The notes beneath the pieces were generated by a model. The model saw only the letters and a program-made list of their open reading frames with translations, made no database searches and had not been told where the DNA came from. 64,000 bases of DNA from Lachnospiraceae bacterium (lineage in GTDB: Bacteria > Bacillota > Clostridia > Lachnospirales > Lachnospiraceae): assembly GCA_017542245.1 (NCBI GenBank), contig JAFXXN010000078.1, forward strand, positions 124,001-188,000, in the 5' to 3' direction. The first letter of the stretch is position 1; each line of letters starts with the position of its first letter. Positions 42,296 to 53,012 of this stretch are shown here, piece after piece. The translations under genes were made by a program, and so were the position numbers.

Positions 42296-42311
42296 TTTAT
42301 GTTAACATAAA
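42296..42311. promoter_or_regulatory. Perfect 16-bp palindrome before the AAA gene (operator candidate)
   Basis: TTTATGTTAACATAAA is a perfect palindrome 58 bp upstream of the leftward AAA gene, in the 365-bp divergent gap 42239-42603. It is a candidate binding site for a dimeric regulator. No convincing minus-strand promoter was found around it. Confidence 0.4.
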
Positions 42312-42387
42312 ACGCTGTTTTTTTCAAGTAATCAAGCAATCATTTTTGAATCTTCAAAAGATTCTTTATAGATTAGAAAAGTAATTA

Positions 42388-42416
42388 TTGACAGCTTTGT
42401 ATGACGGATGTATTAT
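42388..42416 (+). promoter_or_regulatory. Promoter of the small-protein operon
   Basis: TTGACA (42388-42393), a 17-bp spacer, TATTAT (42411-42416). It leaves a leader of about 180 nt before the first gene; the leader contains GGTGAAA/TTTCACT as a short hairpin at about 42559-42576. Confidence 0.7.
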
Positions 42417-42603
42417 ATAGTTGTCGAGAGCATTGAGGAATAGTTTGAATTTATTGTTTTTTATAATTTTATATTGTTTGTTTGTGAGGCTATATTAGAT
42501 TTTTTGATTATTTCTTGTTTCTTCAAATTCACTCATGCTTTTCCCATAAATCAAGCGGGGTGAAAGTTTTTCACTCGGAAATATTTTTGAGAAGGAGATA
42601 AGA

Positions 42604-42927
42604 ATGGAGAAAAATGAAATAGTCACAGGACTGGCTTCACCGTTAGCGTCAGAAGAATCTACAAGGCTTTCTCTTGAAAGTATCAGAAACCATAAAGCAG
42701 GTTTAAATAATCACAGACAATCATTATTAAGCAGAGTTCCAGATAGTGCGACCTGGTATTCTTTTAAGGTGAATACTATAGATTACAAAGATTTAGCTTA
42801 CCTGTCAGCGGCGACAGGTGATGAGTTGATCATGGGCGAATCATTCCTTCATCTGATGATAGGGCATTTTTATTACATATCGGACAGAAGAGCAGCAGGA
42901 TTGTTTCAAGTTACACAGGAAAGATAA
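42604..42927 (+). CDS. Hypothetical protein (107 aa)
   Basis: I do not recognise this protein. It is mixed alpha/beta, without Cys, signal peptide or membrane segment. Noticeable parts are the polar N terminus (EKNEIVTGLASPLASEEST), a central WYSFKVNTIDYKDLAYLS, and a C-terminal HLMIGHFYYISDRRAAGLF. Coding is supported by the strong site GAAGGAGATAAG before the ATG and a consensus promoter upstream. It is followed after 47 bp by a second orphan gene, so the two probably form one unit ending at the 43288-43321 terminator. Confidence 0.6.
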   Translation: MEKNEIVTGLASPLASEESTRLSLESIRNHKAGLNNHRQSLLSRVPDSATWYSFKVNTIDYKDLAYLSAATGDELIMGESFLHLMIGHFYYISDRRAAGLFQVTQER

Positions 42928-42974
42928 TGGTTTTTCATGCAAATCTTTTTGATGATATTTAACAGGAGGTCAAT

Positions 42975-43241
42975 ATGGAGAAGAAAAAGATTGGCTTTAA
43001 TAAACTTGTAGAAGTTATAGGAAAAGAATATTTTGAGGCACATAAAGATACAGCAGTTTTTAGTTACGGAGAGGAAGATCTGGGGTTATATTGTTTCCTT
43101 GGAATAGATTTGCATCCGGAATTAAGAAAGATATGCTTATCCTGTGATATTGATGACTGGGATATATATGCTTCATGCTATGTAACAGATACCGATGTTA
43201 TTATGGATAAGTGCAGGCTCCCTAAACAAACTGTTGTTTAA
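42975..43241 (+). CDS. Hypothetical acidic protein (88 aa)
   Basis: No family recognised. The small acidic protein contains FNKLVEVIGKEYF at the start, three Cys (YCFLGIDL, KICLSCDIDD, ASCY) and no membrane segment. A good AGGAGG site lies 7 bp before the ATG. The upstream 107-residue gene is its likely operon partner. Paired small genes such as these can be toxin-antitoxin or immunity pairs, but nothing in the sequence shows that. Confidence 0.58.
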   Translation: MEKKKIGFNKLVEVIGKEYFEAHKDTAVFSYGEEDLGLYCFLGIDLHPELRKICLSCDIDDWDIYASCYVTDTDVIMDKCRLPKQTVV

Positions 43242-43287
43242 TGTGGATGATATACTTATAAAATATTCTACTGTGTTTATGATATTT

Positions 43288-43321
43288 ACCGGAAGGTCTA
43301 TAAAAGGCTTTCTGGTTTTTT
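43288..43321 (+). terminator. Terminator of the small-protein operon
   Basis: ACCGGAAGG pairs with CTTTCTGGT (two wobbles), followed by a T6 run. Its sequence is close to the terminator at 36023-36059. Confidence 0.68.
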
Positions 43322-43400
43322 ATTTGCGTATAAGTACAATCGATGAATTAAATTCTCCTTTTGTAAGCACACGTGTAGAATCTGATGCTATTACGAAACA

Positions 43401-43612
43401 GGGTGTGGGAGATGTATGGGTCCCTGCACGCTGTTCGCTCCGCGCAGACTTTTCGCACTCTTAAGCGGGCTGGGGTTGCCCGCTTGCGAAAATGTCTGGA
43501 AGGATTTTGCGTGGCTTTTATAAGTAATAACTATAAATAAGTAGATAAAAGATTTACAGAGTCTACGCAAAATCCGCTTTCTGCGTGCAGGGACCCTACA
43601 TCTTCCATGCCC
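43401..43612. other. Large structured element (30-bp closing helix, two inner hairpins): ncRNA or MITE-like
   Basis: The outer arms 43401-43431 and 43583-43612 pair over 30 bp with one bulged base (T43417) and three G-T wobbles; the inner 14 bp (GGGTCCCTGCACGC with GCGTGCAGGGACCC) are perfect. Inside are two hairpins. One is 43445-43498: CAGAC-TTTTCGCA with TGCGAAAA-T-GTCTG, topped by AGCGGGC/GCCCGCT. The other is 43502-43575: GGATTTTGCGT with ACGCAAAATCC, with an inner CTTTTAT/ATAAAAG. The result is a three-way junction. The rest of the 672-bp gap 43242-43913 holds a terminator (43288-43321), a short hairpin TACGGT/ACCGTA (43663-43684), and the hrcA promoter and CIRCE. Confidence 0.7.
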
Positions 43613-43771
43613 GTACCTAAGTCCATAAGCACCTAAGTCTCTAAATATCTACGCCTAGTATTTACGGTATAAATAAAAACCGTACATTGCAGAAAATCAA
43701 TCACAGAACCTTCCCTCTGATCGACCTTTGATCGAATTGTAAAAATTTATCGAATTTTTAGAAAAAAAGTG

Positions 43772-43800
43772 TTGACAAAGATAAACTTTGGTGATATCTT
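43772..43800 (+). promoter_or_regulatory. Promoter of the heat-shock operon
   Basis: TTGACA (43772-43777), a 17-bp spacer, TATCTT (43795-43800). The CIRCE operator begins 14 bp downstream, where HrcA would block the start site. Confidence 0.8.
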
Positions 43801-43814
43801 ATAGCAAGAAGGTG

Positions 43815-43841
43815 TTAGCACTCCATAAAGCCGAGTGCTAA
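43815..43841. promoter_or_regulatory. CIRCE operator (HrcA binding site)
   Basis: TTAGCACTC (43815-43823), a 9-bp spacer, GAGTGCTAA (43833-43841): a perfect match to the CIRCE consensus. HrcA, encoded next, represses the operon here and is relieved by heat or by GroE shortage. Confidence 0.97.
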
Positions 43842-43913
43842 CAAATCAAAAAAACAAACTGTAAACCGGATATTTGCTTTGTTTTTATAGGGCTAGCCTT
43901 AAGGAGAATTGGT

Positions 43914-44951
43914 ATGGAGCTAGATGACAGAAAACTGAAAATACTCCAGGCGATAATAAAAAACTATCTGGAGACGGGCGAACCTGTAGGTTCCAGGACA
44001 ATTTCCAAATATACTGATCTAAATTTAAGTTCTGCAACTATAAGAAATGAAATGGCAGACTTAGAGGAATTAGGTTACATTGTCCAGCCACATACTTCCG
44101 CCGGTCGTATTCCTACTGATAAAGGGTACAGGCTCTATGTGGATACCATGATGCAGGAAAAGGTTAACGAAGTCAATAACATGCGGGACGACCTTTTGGA
44201 AAAAGCTGACAGAATGGAAAACCTTCTTCAACAGGTAGCAAAGATGCTGGCAGCAAATACCAACTATGCTACGATGGTAACCACTCCTAAGTACAGAAGC
44301 AGAAAAATAAAGTTCCTGCAGCTTACGGATGTAGATGAATATCAGGTACTGACGGTTATAGTGCTTGAAGGAAACATTGTAAAAAACAGGATGTTCAGAT
44401 CAGATGTAGCACTGGTAAAAGAAGATGTCCTAAAGCTAAACTTAGCACTTAATACCTTCTTACAGGGACTTGATATAGAAGAAATCAACATTGGGCTGAT
44501 ACAGAAATTAAAGAGTCAGGTTGGAGCATATCAGGAACTGGTATCCGAAATACTTGATGCAATAGCTACAGCCATCCAGGAAGAAGGCGACATAAGGGTT
44601 TATACCAGCGGAGCAACAAACATCTTAAAGTATCCGGAACTTTCCGATATGAATAAAGCCCGCGACATACTTTCTACATTAGAAAACAAAGAAGAGCTTA
44701 CACAGTTTGTTGACAGCGGCGAAATACAACCGGATGAAAAACGCGGTATTAAGGTTTATATCGGAGATGAAAATAAGGTAGATTCCATGAAAGACTGCTC
44801 GGTAGTTACGGCAACCTATGAGATAGAAGAGGGAATATATGGTAAGGTCGGCATTATAGGACCTAAACGTATGGATTATGAGAGAGTAGTCGGTACCCTT
44901 CAGAATATGATGGGACAGCTCGATGACATATTTAAAAATAAGAAGCCGTAG
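43914..44951 (+). CDS. hrcA: Heat-inducible transcription repressor HrcA
   Basis: The 345-residue HrcA has the winged-helix N terminus LDDRKLKILQAIIKNYLETGEPVGSRTISK, then LSSATIRNEMADLEELGYIVQPHTSAGRIPTDKGYRLYVD, followed by the GAF-like dimerisation region (about 110-330) and the terminal MDYERVVGTLQNMMGQLDDIF. It is the first gene of the operon and sits 72 bp after a perfect CIRCE site, so it represses itself and the chaperone genes. The order hrcA-grpE-dnaK-dnaJ is the standard Firmicute arrangement. Confidence 0.97.
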   Translation: MELDDRKLKILQAIIKNYLETGEPVGSRTISKYTDLNLSSATIRNEMADLEELGYIVQPHTSAGRIPTDKGYRLYVDTMMQEKVNEVNNMRDDLLEKADRMENLLQQVAKMLAANTNYATMVTTPKYRSRKIKFLQLTDVDEYQVLTVIVLEGNIVKNRMFRSDVALVKEDVLKLNLALNTFLQGLDIEEINIGLIQKLKSQVGAYQELVSEILDAIATAIQEEGDIRVYTSGATNILKYPELSDMNKARDILSTLENKEELTQFVDSGEIQPDEKRGIKVYIGDENKVDSMKDCSVVTATYEIEEGIYGKVGIIGPKRMDYERVVGTLQNMMGQLDDIFKNKKP

Positions 44952-45008
44952 CGATGTGAAAAGAAATCAATCAGAGAACTGTCCCGGTGATTGACTAGGA
45001 GGCATGAG

Positions 45009-45773
45009 ATGAGCAAGAAGAACAGAAAATATAAAGGAAATAATAAGGAGCACGAGATGGGCGACTTAAAAGAGAGGCTTTTAAAAGAATCGGTGGAGGC
45101 GGCTAAGAAGAAAGCCGAAGCGGATGCTAAAAAAGCTGAAGAAGAAAAGGAAAAAGCGGATAGCGATAAGAAAGAAAAAGACGCTGCGGAAGAGGTCGAA
45201 AAGGTTGAAGGTACTGTAGAGGATGCAGAGAAAGCCGATGACAGTGCTGAAAAAACAGAGACTGCTGATGAAGGAGCTGAAGGCGAACTGTCACCCGATG
45301 TTGACGCGACATCAATTAACGCAAAGGGTGAAGGAGACAAGAAAGATGCTAAGATAGCAGAGCTCAATGACCGCCTTATAAGGAACCTTGCAGAATTCGA
45401 TAACTACCGCAAGCGTACGGATAAAGAAAAATCCCAGATGTTTGAGATGGGTGCTAAGAGCATTATAGAAAAGATTCTTCCGGCAATAGACAGCTTTGAA
45501 CTGGGTATGGCAGCGATGAATGAGGAAGACAAAGCCTCGGGAGTAGGTCAGGGCATGGAAAAGATATATAAGCAGCTGATGACCATCTTAGAGGGCGCAG
45601 GAGTAAAGCAGATAGAAGCTTTAGGAAAAGAATTCGATCCGAATCTCCATAATGCGGTAATGCATGAGGAAAATGAAGAATTCGGTGAAAATACAGTATC
45701 ACAAGAGTTACAAAAGGGCTATATGTACAATGATTCAGTAATACGTCACAGCATGGTTAAAGTTGCCAACTAG
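45009..45773 (+). CDS. grpE: Nucleotide exchange factor GrpE
   Basis: GrpE releases ADP from DnaK. The core (about 105-254) shows ELNDRLIRNLAEFDNYRKRTDKEK, KILPAIDSFELGM and the closing VSQELQKGYMYNDSVIRHSMVKVAN. About 100 residues of Lys/Glu/Ala-rich sequence precede the core, longer than in most GrpE proteins (about 190 residues in total). The start is ATG 45009 after AGGAGG; an in-frame ATG at 45057 could give a shorter form. It is in the CIRCE-controlled unit. Confidence 0.96.
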   Translation: MSKKNRKYKGNNKEHEMGDLKERLLKESVEAAKKKAEADAKKAEEEKEKADSDKKEKDAAEEVEKVEGTVEDAEKADDSAEKTETADEGAEGELSPDVDATSINAKGEGDKKDAKIAELNDRLIRNLAEFDNYRKRTDKEKSQMFEMGAKSIIEKILPAIDSFELGMAAMNEEDKASGVGQGMEKIYKQLMTILEGAGVKQIEALGKEFDPNLHNAVMHEENEEFGENTVSQELQKGYMYNDSVIRHSMVKVAN

Positions 45774-45796
45774 TGACAGAAACGGTTTCAAAGTAA

Positions 45797-47779
<1,983 letters not shown>

Positions 47780-47853
47780 AAATTCTCTAAATATCTTAAA
47801 AATCCCTTAAAAATACGGATTTGAGTTGATAGAGATAAATATTACTGATATAA

Positions 47854-47889
47854 TAAGGGGCGTGTGGCAGGAAACTGCCCCGCCCTTAT
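47854..47889 (+). other. Long hairpin between dnaK and dnaJ
   Basis: ATAAGGG-CG arms pair with CGCCCTTAT, and the inner GGCAG pairs with CTGCC across a GAAA tetraloop. No T run follows, so it is more likely an mRNA processing or stability element, or a weak attenuator, than a full terminator. Confidence 0.55.
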
Positions 47890-47964
47890 GTATACTGTTA
47901 TCATAGTTATAATGTATTGTTTTGATCACGGTATTCGGTAATATTGCGGTTATGGAGAGAAAAG

Positions 47965-49104
47965 ATGGCAGACAAGAGAGACTATTATGAGGTGCTTGGC
48001 GTATCCAGGGAAGCAAGTGCCGATGAAATAAAAAAGGCATACAGACAGCTTGGAAAAAAGTATCATCCGGATGTTAACCCGGGAGATAAAGAAGCCGAGG
48101 AAAAATTCAAGGAAGTCGGAGAAGCTTATGCAGTACTGAGCGATCCTGATAAAAGACGCCAGTATGACCAGTATGGCCATGCTGCTTTTGAAAACGGCGG
48201 CGCAGGCGGTATGGACTTCAGTTCAATGGATTTCTCGTCCATGTTTGGAGATCTTTTCGGCGGTCTGGGAGGTATTTTCGGAGATCTGTTCGGAGGCGGA
48301 CGTTCAAGCGGCGGCGCACAGCGTGGCGGAAATACCAGGATCAGGATACGCATAACCTTTGACGAAGCCATGAAAGGCGTAGATAAAGAAATAGAGGTTA
48401 ACCTGAAAGAGCAATGTGAAACCTGTAAAGGAAGCGGTGCAAAACCCGGATCTAAGGTTGACACCTGTTCACAGTGCGGCGGTAAAGGCCAGGTTGCATA
48501 TACAAGGCAGTCACTTTTTGGCATGACACAGAGCATACAGGCTTGTCCTCAGTGCCGTGGCGCAGGAAAGATAATTAAGGAAAAATGTTCCGCCTGCCTT
48601 GGAAACGGATACATTTCCAGAAAGAAGAAACTTTCTGTATCAATTCCCGCAGGTATTGATTCGGGACAGTGCATAAGGTTAGCAGGAAAAGGTGAACCGG
48701 GAGCCAACGGAGGCGGCTACGGTGATCTTCTTGTGGAAGTTGATGTTAGTGAACATCCTATTTTCCAGCGTGAGGGTATGAATATCTATTCAAATGCATA
48801 TATGAGCTTTGCTCAGGCAGCTCTCGGCGGAGATGTCAGGATCCCGACCATAGACGGTGATGTTCTTTATGAAGTAAAGCCCGGCACACAGACCGATACA
48901 AGGATCAGGCTGCGCGGAAAAGGCGTTCCTTCCATAAGGGATAAGTCCTACAGAGGAGATCACTATGTTAATCTCGTAGTTCAGGTTCCTACCAAGCTTA
49001 ATTCTGAGCAGAAAGAGCTCTTAAGAAAGTTTGATGACGCATATACAGGGAAAAAACCTGATGATGGCGGGGAGAAGAAAAAGAAGGGCTTTTTCAGTAA
49101 ATGA
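47965..49104 (+). CDS. dnaJ: Chaperone DnaJ (Hsp40)
   Basis: The 379-residue co-chaperone has the J domain ([24 protein letters not shown] with the essential HPD in YHPDVNPGD), a Gly/Phe-rich region ([20 protein letters not shown]), four zinc motifs of the CxxCxGxG kind ([32 protein letters not shown]) and the C-terminal substrate domain. The start at 47965 follows GGAGAGAAAAG. Its stop codon overlaps the ATG of the GTPase gene (ATGA), so these two are translationally coupled. Confidence 0.97.
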   Translation: MADKRDYYEVLGVSREASADEIKKAYRQLGKKYHPDVNPGDKEAEEKFKEVGEAYAVLSDPDKRRQYDQYGHAAFENGGAGGMDFSSMDFSSMFGDLFGGLGGIFGDLFGGGRSSGGAQRGGNTRIRIRITFDEAMKGVDKEIEVNLKEQCETCKGSGAKPGSKVDTCSQCGGKGQVAYTRQSLFGMTQSIQACPQCRGAGKIIKEKCSACLGNGYISRKKKLSVSIPAGIDSGQCIRLAGKGEPGANGGGYGDLLVEVDVSEHPIFQREGMNIYSNAYMSFAQAALGGDVRIPTIDGDVLYEVKPGTQTDTRIRLRGKGVPSIRDKSYRGDHYVNLVVQVPTKLNSEQKELLRKFDDAYTGKKPDDGGEKKKKGFFSK

Positions 49105-51845
49105 AAAGATTTGTAATAGGGATTCTGGCGCATGTTGATGCGGGAAAGACTACTCTTTCCGATATGATCCTATATTTAAGTAAAAGTATACGTAAACCGG
49201 GAAGGGTCGATAAAAAAGATTCCTTCCTGGATAGCTATGCTCTTGAAAGAGAACGAGGCATTACCATATTTTCAAAACAGGCTGTTTTTGAATATGGTGA
49301 TGTCTCTTTTACTTTGCTGGATACTCCGGGACATGTGGATTTTTCGACAGAAATGGAAAGAACATTAGCGGCACTTGATGCCGCGGTTCTTGTTATAAGC
49401 GGACCGGAGGGTATCCAGGCACATACGAGAACTCTGTGGAAACTTCTCAAAAGTTATGACATCCCGGTATTTATCTTTGTGAATAAGATGGACAGAGAGA
49501 CGGCATACAGAAAGGACATAGAACTTGAACTAAAGGAAGGCTTAAGTCCGAATTGTATTGACATGAACCCGTTGTTTGAGGAAACAGCAAAAAAAGATGA
49601 AACAGATAAAGCAATGGAAGAAATTTCTTTATGTGACGAGGGATTTCTTGAGAAGTATCTGGAAACCGGGAAAATCGATGATGAAGATATAAGCTTACTG
49701 GTAACTGACAGAAAACTTTTTCCGGTTATTTTCGGTTCTGCACTTAAACAGGACGGAGTTATATATCTGCTTGAAGCCATGAAGAGATTCCTTCCTGAAA
49801 TAGAGTATGATGATGACTTTTCGGCAAGGATATATAAAATTAACAGGGACGCTTCCGGAAACAGGGTTACATTTATGAAGCTGACCGGCGGAGTCTTAAG
49901 GACAAGGGACAGGATTGATTATACTTCCGATGGAGAAGAATACAGTGAAAAGATAAATGAAATAAGGGTATATAACGGAGATAAATACGAAAATGTTGAT
50001 ACCGCGGCAGCAGGAATGGTTGTCGGAGTTACGGGAATTTCTGCGTCTAAATCGGGCGGAATTCTCGGAGCAGAAACTGAAATACCTGAAAAAAAGCTGA
50101 TGCCGGTATTGATATACAGGGTTACAGGAAAGGATTTTTCGGGACTAAGGACTTTACTTCCAAAGTTAAAAGAATTAGAGGATGAGGAACCGCAGCTTCA
50201 TGTTTTATGGAATGATGAAACAAAAGAACTCCAGGTACGAATAATGGGAGAGATCCAGCTGGAGATTTTAAAGAGACAGCTTAAGGAAAGATTTAAAGAG
50301 GATGTTGAATTTGACAAAGGCAGCATAATATACAGGGAAACGGTTACAGGTCCGGTCCTGGGAATAGGCCACTATGAGCCGCTAAGACACTATGCCGAAG
50401 TACAGCTTGTCATCGAACCCGGAGAACCGGGAAGCGGTATAGTGTTTAAGTCACAGGTTTCTACGGATGAACTCGAACTTAACTGGCAGCGTCTTATAAT
50501 GACACATATTTATGAAAGAGAACATAAGGGATGCGTTATAGGTGCAGCACTTGATGATGTATGTATCACTCTTATTGCCGGAAGAGCACATTTAAAGCAC
50601 ACTGAGGGAGGGGATTTCAGACAGGCAACTTACAGGGCGGTACGCCAGGGACTTATGAGGGCGGTAAGTTTATCAAAAACAAAGATTTTAGAGCCTTATT
50701 ATGAGTTTATGCTTGAAATACCAAAGGAATCTGTCGGAAGAGCAATAAATGATATTGACAGACGATCCGGGAAGATAAAAGGACAGACTGAGTCACAGGA
50801 AACGGGTATGACGGTACTTACGGGAACGGCACCTGTTTCGGAGCTTATGGGATATTCAGCGGATGTGACGGCATATACCAGGGGACTTGGCATGCTGTAC
50901 TATAGTTTTGCGGGATTCGGGGATTGCCATAATGAAGCAGAGGTGATTGCTAAAACCGAATATGATCCCGAATCAGATATGAGAAATCCGTCATATTCCG
51001 TATTCTGCGCACATGGAGCAGGGTTCCCTGTAAGTTGGGATGAAGTGGATAATTATAAACACATAGATCTTAAGATGACGTTTTCTGAAGAAAATGGAAA
51101 GACATGGGTTTCCGAAAGTACAACAAAAGAAATATCGGTGGGTTCGGAACGGGAAAGCAGGACAGAGGACGTCTTCATATCCCGTGAAGAGGTGGATGCT
51201 ATACTCGGAAGGGCACTCTATGCAAATAAAAAAGAAGGGTATAAAAATCCTTTCAGGAAACATCGCAGGCAGCTTGATACATTACAGTATGGATATTCGG
51301 GGACAGAAAATCAGGATAGAAAATCAATATTAAAAAAGACCGGAGAACAGTCTCTGCCTGAATATCTGCTGGTTGACGGATATAATATAATATTTACCTG
51401 GCCGCACTTAAGAGAAATGGCAGAGATAAATGTTGATTCAGCCAGGGATATGCTTAACGATACATTATGCAATTACAGGGCCATGCATGACTGTGAGATT
51501 ATCGTTGTATATGATGCATACAGGGTTAAGGGACATCAGACCGAATATACAAGGTTTAACAATATTTGCATTGTGTTTACAAAAGAAGCTGAGACTGCAG
51601 ATCGTTTTATAGAGCGTTTTGCACATGACAATGCTTCAAAATACAGGGTGACAGTTGCGACAAGTGACGGTCTTGAACAGATAATCATCAGGGGACAGGG
51701 AGCCATGCTTCTTACTGCTATGGATCTGCTCAGCGAAGTTAAGCGTACGGATGAAAATATAAAGGAAAGATACCTGAACAGAAATGCCGGTGGAAAACTG
51801 ACTGATTCTTTAGCAATAATTGGGCATATAAAAGACATTAATTGA
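49101..51845 (+). CDS. TetM-like translational GTPase fused to a Rae1/YacP-like NYN nuclease domain
   Basis: The 914-residue protein has two parts. Residues about 1-690 are an EF-G-type GTPase of the ribosomal-protection class: G1 AHVDAGKTT (10-18), G2 [10 protein letters not shown]3 DTPGHVDF (74-81), G4 NKMD (128-131), G5 GSAL, then domain III-V sequence with [20 protein letters not shown] and a long extension ending in [17 protein letters not shown]. After a basic linker, residues about 752-914 form an NYN domain, [15 protein letters not shown] with Asp759, [20 protein letters not shown] and VATSDGLEQ, matching YacP/Rae1, a ribosome A-site mRNA endonuclease. Relatives without the tail confer tetracycline resistance; here a role in rescuing or clearing stalled ribosomes during heat stress is inferred from the operon. 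Confidence 0.87.
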   Translation: MKRFVIGILAHVDAGKTTLSDMILYLSKSIRKPGRVDKKDSFLDSYALERERGITIFSKQAVFEYGDVSFTLLDTPGHVDFSTEMERTLAALDAAVLVISGPEGIQAHTRTLWKLLKSYDIPVFIFVNKMDRETAYRKDIELELKEGLSPNCIDMNPLFEETAKKDETDKAMEEISLCDEGFLEKYLETGKIDDEDISLLVTDRKLFPVIFGSALKQDGVIYLLEAMKRFLPEIEYDDDFSARIYKINRDASGNRVTFMKLTGGVLRTRDRIDYTSDGEEYSEKINEIRVYNGDKYENVDTAAAGMVVGVTGISASKSGGILGAETEIPEKKLMPVLIYRVTGKDFSGLRTLLPKLKELEDEEPQLHVLWNDETKELQVRIMGEIQLEILKRQLKERFKEDVEFDKGSIIYRETVTGPVLGIGHYEPLRHYAEVQLVIEPGEPGSGIVFKSQVSTDELELNWQRLIMTHIYEREHKGCVIGAALDDVCITLIAGRAHLKHTEGGDFRQATYRAVRQGLMRAVSLSKTKILEPYYEFMLEIPKESVGRAINDIDRRSGKIKGQTESQETGMTVLTGTAPVSELMGYSADVTAYTRGLGMLYYSFAGFGDCHNEAEVIAKTEYDPESDMRNPSYSVFCAHGAGFPVSWDEVDNYKHIDLKMTFSEENGKTWVSESTTKEISVGSERESRTEDVFISREEVDAILGRALYANKKEGYKNPFRKHRRQLDTLQYGYSGTENQDRKSILKKTGEQSLPEYLLVDGYNIIFTWPHLREMAEINVDSARDMLNDTLCNYRAMHDCEIIVVYDAYRVKGHQTEYTRFNNICIVFTKEAETADRFIERFAHDNASKYRVTVATSDGLEQIIIRGQGAMLLTAMDLLSEVKRTDENIKERYLNRNAGGKLTDSLAIIGHIKDIN

Positions 51846-51917
51846 ATAGAGTATAGATGCTATTTGTGATAATATATAAAACTGTGTGTAAAAGTCTTTT
51901 GTTTTTTGGGAGATTAA

Positions 51918-53000
51918 ATGATGAGAAGGCAGATTTCTAAGTGTTTCATAAAGACAGCCTCAATTCTCTGTGCTACGTCTGTGCTGCTTGGAGGCTGCGG
52001 ATTATTCTCTGAAGAGGAGGAAAACCGCAGTATTTCCATAGTAAGAGAGAGCATGGAGAATGAATTTGACATTGTTCATTGTGAAAAACGTGATGTTATA
52101 AAGACAGGTTCGGTTTCCTGTTCATACAAACAGCTTATGGAAGAGAATCTGGCTTTCCCTGTAAGCGATAAAACAATCTCGTTCATTTACGTGAATGAGG
52201 GTGATGAGGTGAAAGTCGGCGACCTGCTTGCAAAGCTTGATGTGGCTCAATTGGAGAAGGATAATATAGAAATGAGGGAACAGCTTGAAAAGAATGAGTT
52301 TTTAATCGGACAGGCTGATGAAAAGATAGAGTTCTATGAGAAAAGACTCGAGTCTTCCGGAATAAGTCTTTCTGCAAAGGAGAGTTACCTTTCTAAGCTT
52401 CAGAGCTTAAGGGAGAAAAGAAGGGATTACAATGATGAGAATGAGTTTAACCGTATAAAGATTTCGGCCAATGAACAGCAGATTGAAGCCGGATCTCTAT
52501 ATGCGGGGATGGACGGAAATATCTCTTATATAAAAAATAACGTTGAAGGAAGTACATCCGTGGCCGGAGAAAAGGTGATCACGATTTTGAATTCAAGCGT
52601 GATCGGTTTTCAGGGGCAGGATAAGAATGCTCTGGCATTCATTAAAGAAGGAGATAAAGTAGTAATAAACTGCTCTACTATAGGTCAGTCATATGATGCT
52701 ACTGTTACTTCGGTGGATGCTGAAAGCGCAAAGATGGTTTTTGAACTTGACGAACCAGATTATTCGATAGCAGTAGGAACGAGAGGTATGATCACAGTTG
52801 TCCAGGAAGAGGCAAAAGGAGCTTTGTCACTGCCTAAGAGCTGTGTATTTGAAACCGAGGATTTTACATATGTTTATATTCTTAATGAAGACGGTGTGCG
52901 TGAAATGAGAAAGATCACGGCGGGAGTAATCGGAGATGAATTCGTTGAAATAGTCGATGGAATATCCGAGACCGAATCCGTTATTTTGCGTAAGAGCTGA
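51918..53000 (+). CDS. Lipoprotein membrane-fusion-type adaptor, ABC export cluster (1 of 3)
   Basis: The 360-residue protein has a lipoprotein signal with lipobox LLGGC (Cys27), a lipoyl/barrel-sandwich half (FIYVNEGDEVKVGDLLAKLD), a coiled-coil hairpin (about 110-185), the returning half (GNISYIKNNVEGSTSVAGEKV), a beta-barrel (VINCSTIGQSYDATVTSVD) and a C-terminal domain. This is the HlyD/MacA adaptor plan. In a Gram-positive it would sit on the outer face of the membrane with the FtsX-type permease. It is the first gene of a six-gene cluster, with 12 bp to the next adaptor. Confidence 0.85.
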   Translation: MMRRQISKCFIKTASILCATSVLLGGCGLFSEEEENRSISIVRESMENEFDIVHCEKRDVIKTGSVSCSYKQLMEENLAFPVSDKTISFIYVNEGDEVKVGDLLAKLDVAQLEKDNIEMREQLEKNEFLIGQADEKIEFYEKRLESSGISLSAKESYLSKLQSLREKRRDYNDENEFNRIKISANEQQIEAGSLYAGMDGNISYIKNNVEGSTSVAGEKVITILNSSVIGFQGQDKNALAFIKEGDKVVINCSTIGQSYDATVTSVDAESAKMVFELDEPDYSIAVGTRGMITVVQEEAKGALSLPKSCVFETEDFTYVYILNEDGVREMRKITAGVIGDEFVEIVDGISETESVILRKS

Positions 53001-53012
53001 TTTGGAGGTATT

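Noticed and set aside
33460-43241. Integrated phage or conjugative element
   Set aside because: No integrase, transposase, relaxase, phage gene or clear attachment repeat was seen; the block is called accessory only from its gene content.
43195-43464. An 89-codon open frame overlapping the end of the 88-residue small gene
   Set aside because: It starts inside the preceding gene, has no ribosome site, crosses a terminator and runs into the inverted-repeat element. Its composition is unlike a real protein.
49101-51845. Plain tetracycline-resistance gene (tetM/tetW)
   Set aside because: It lies in the chromosomal heat-shock operon, has a longer C-terminal part and an NYN domain, lacks a tet leader peptide, and has no mobile-element context.
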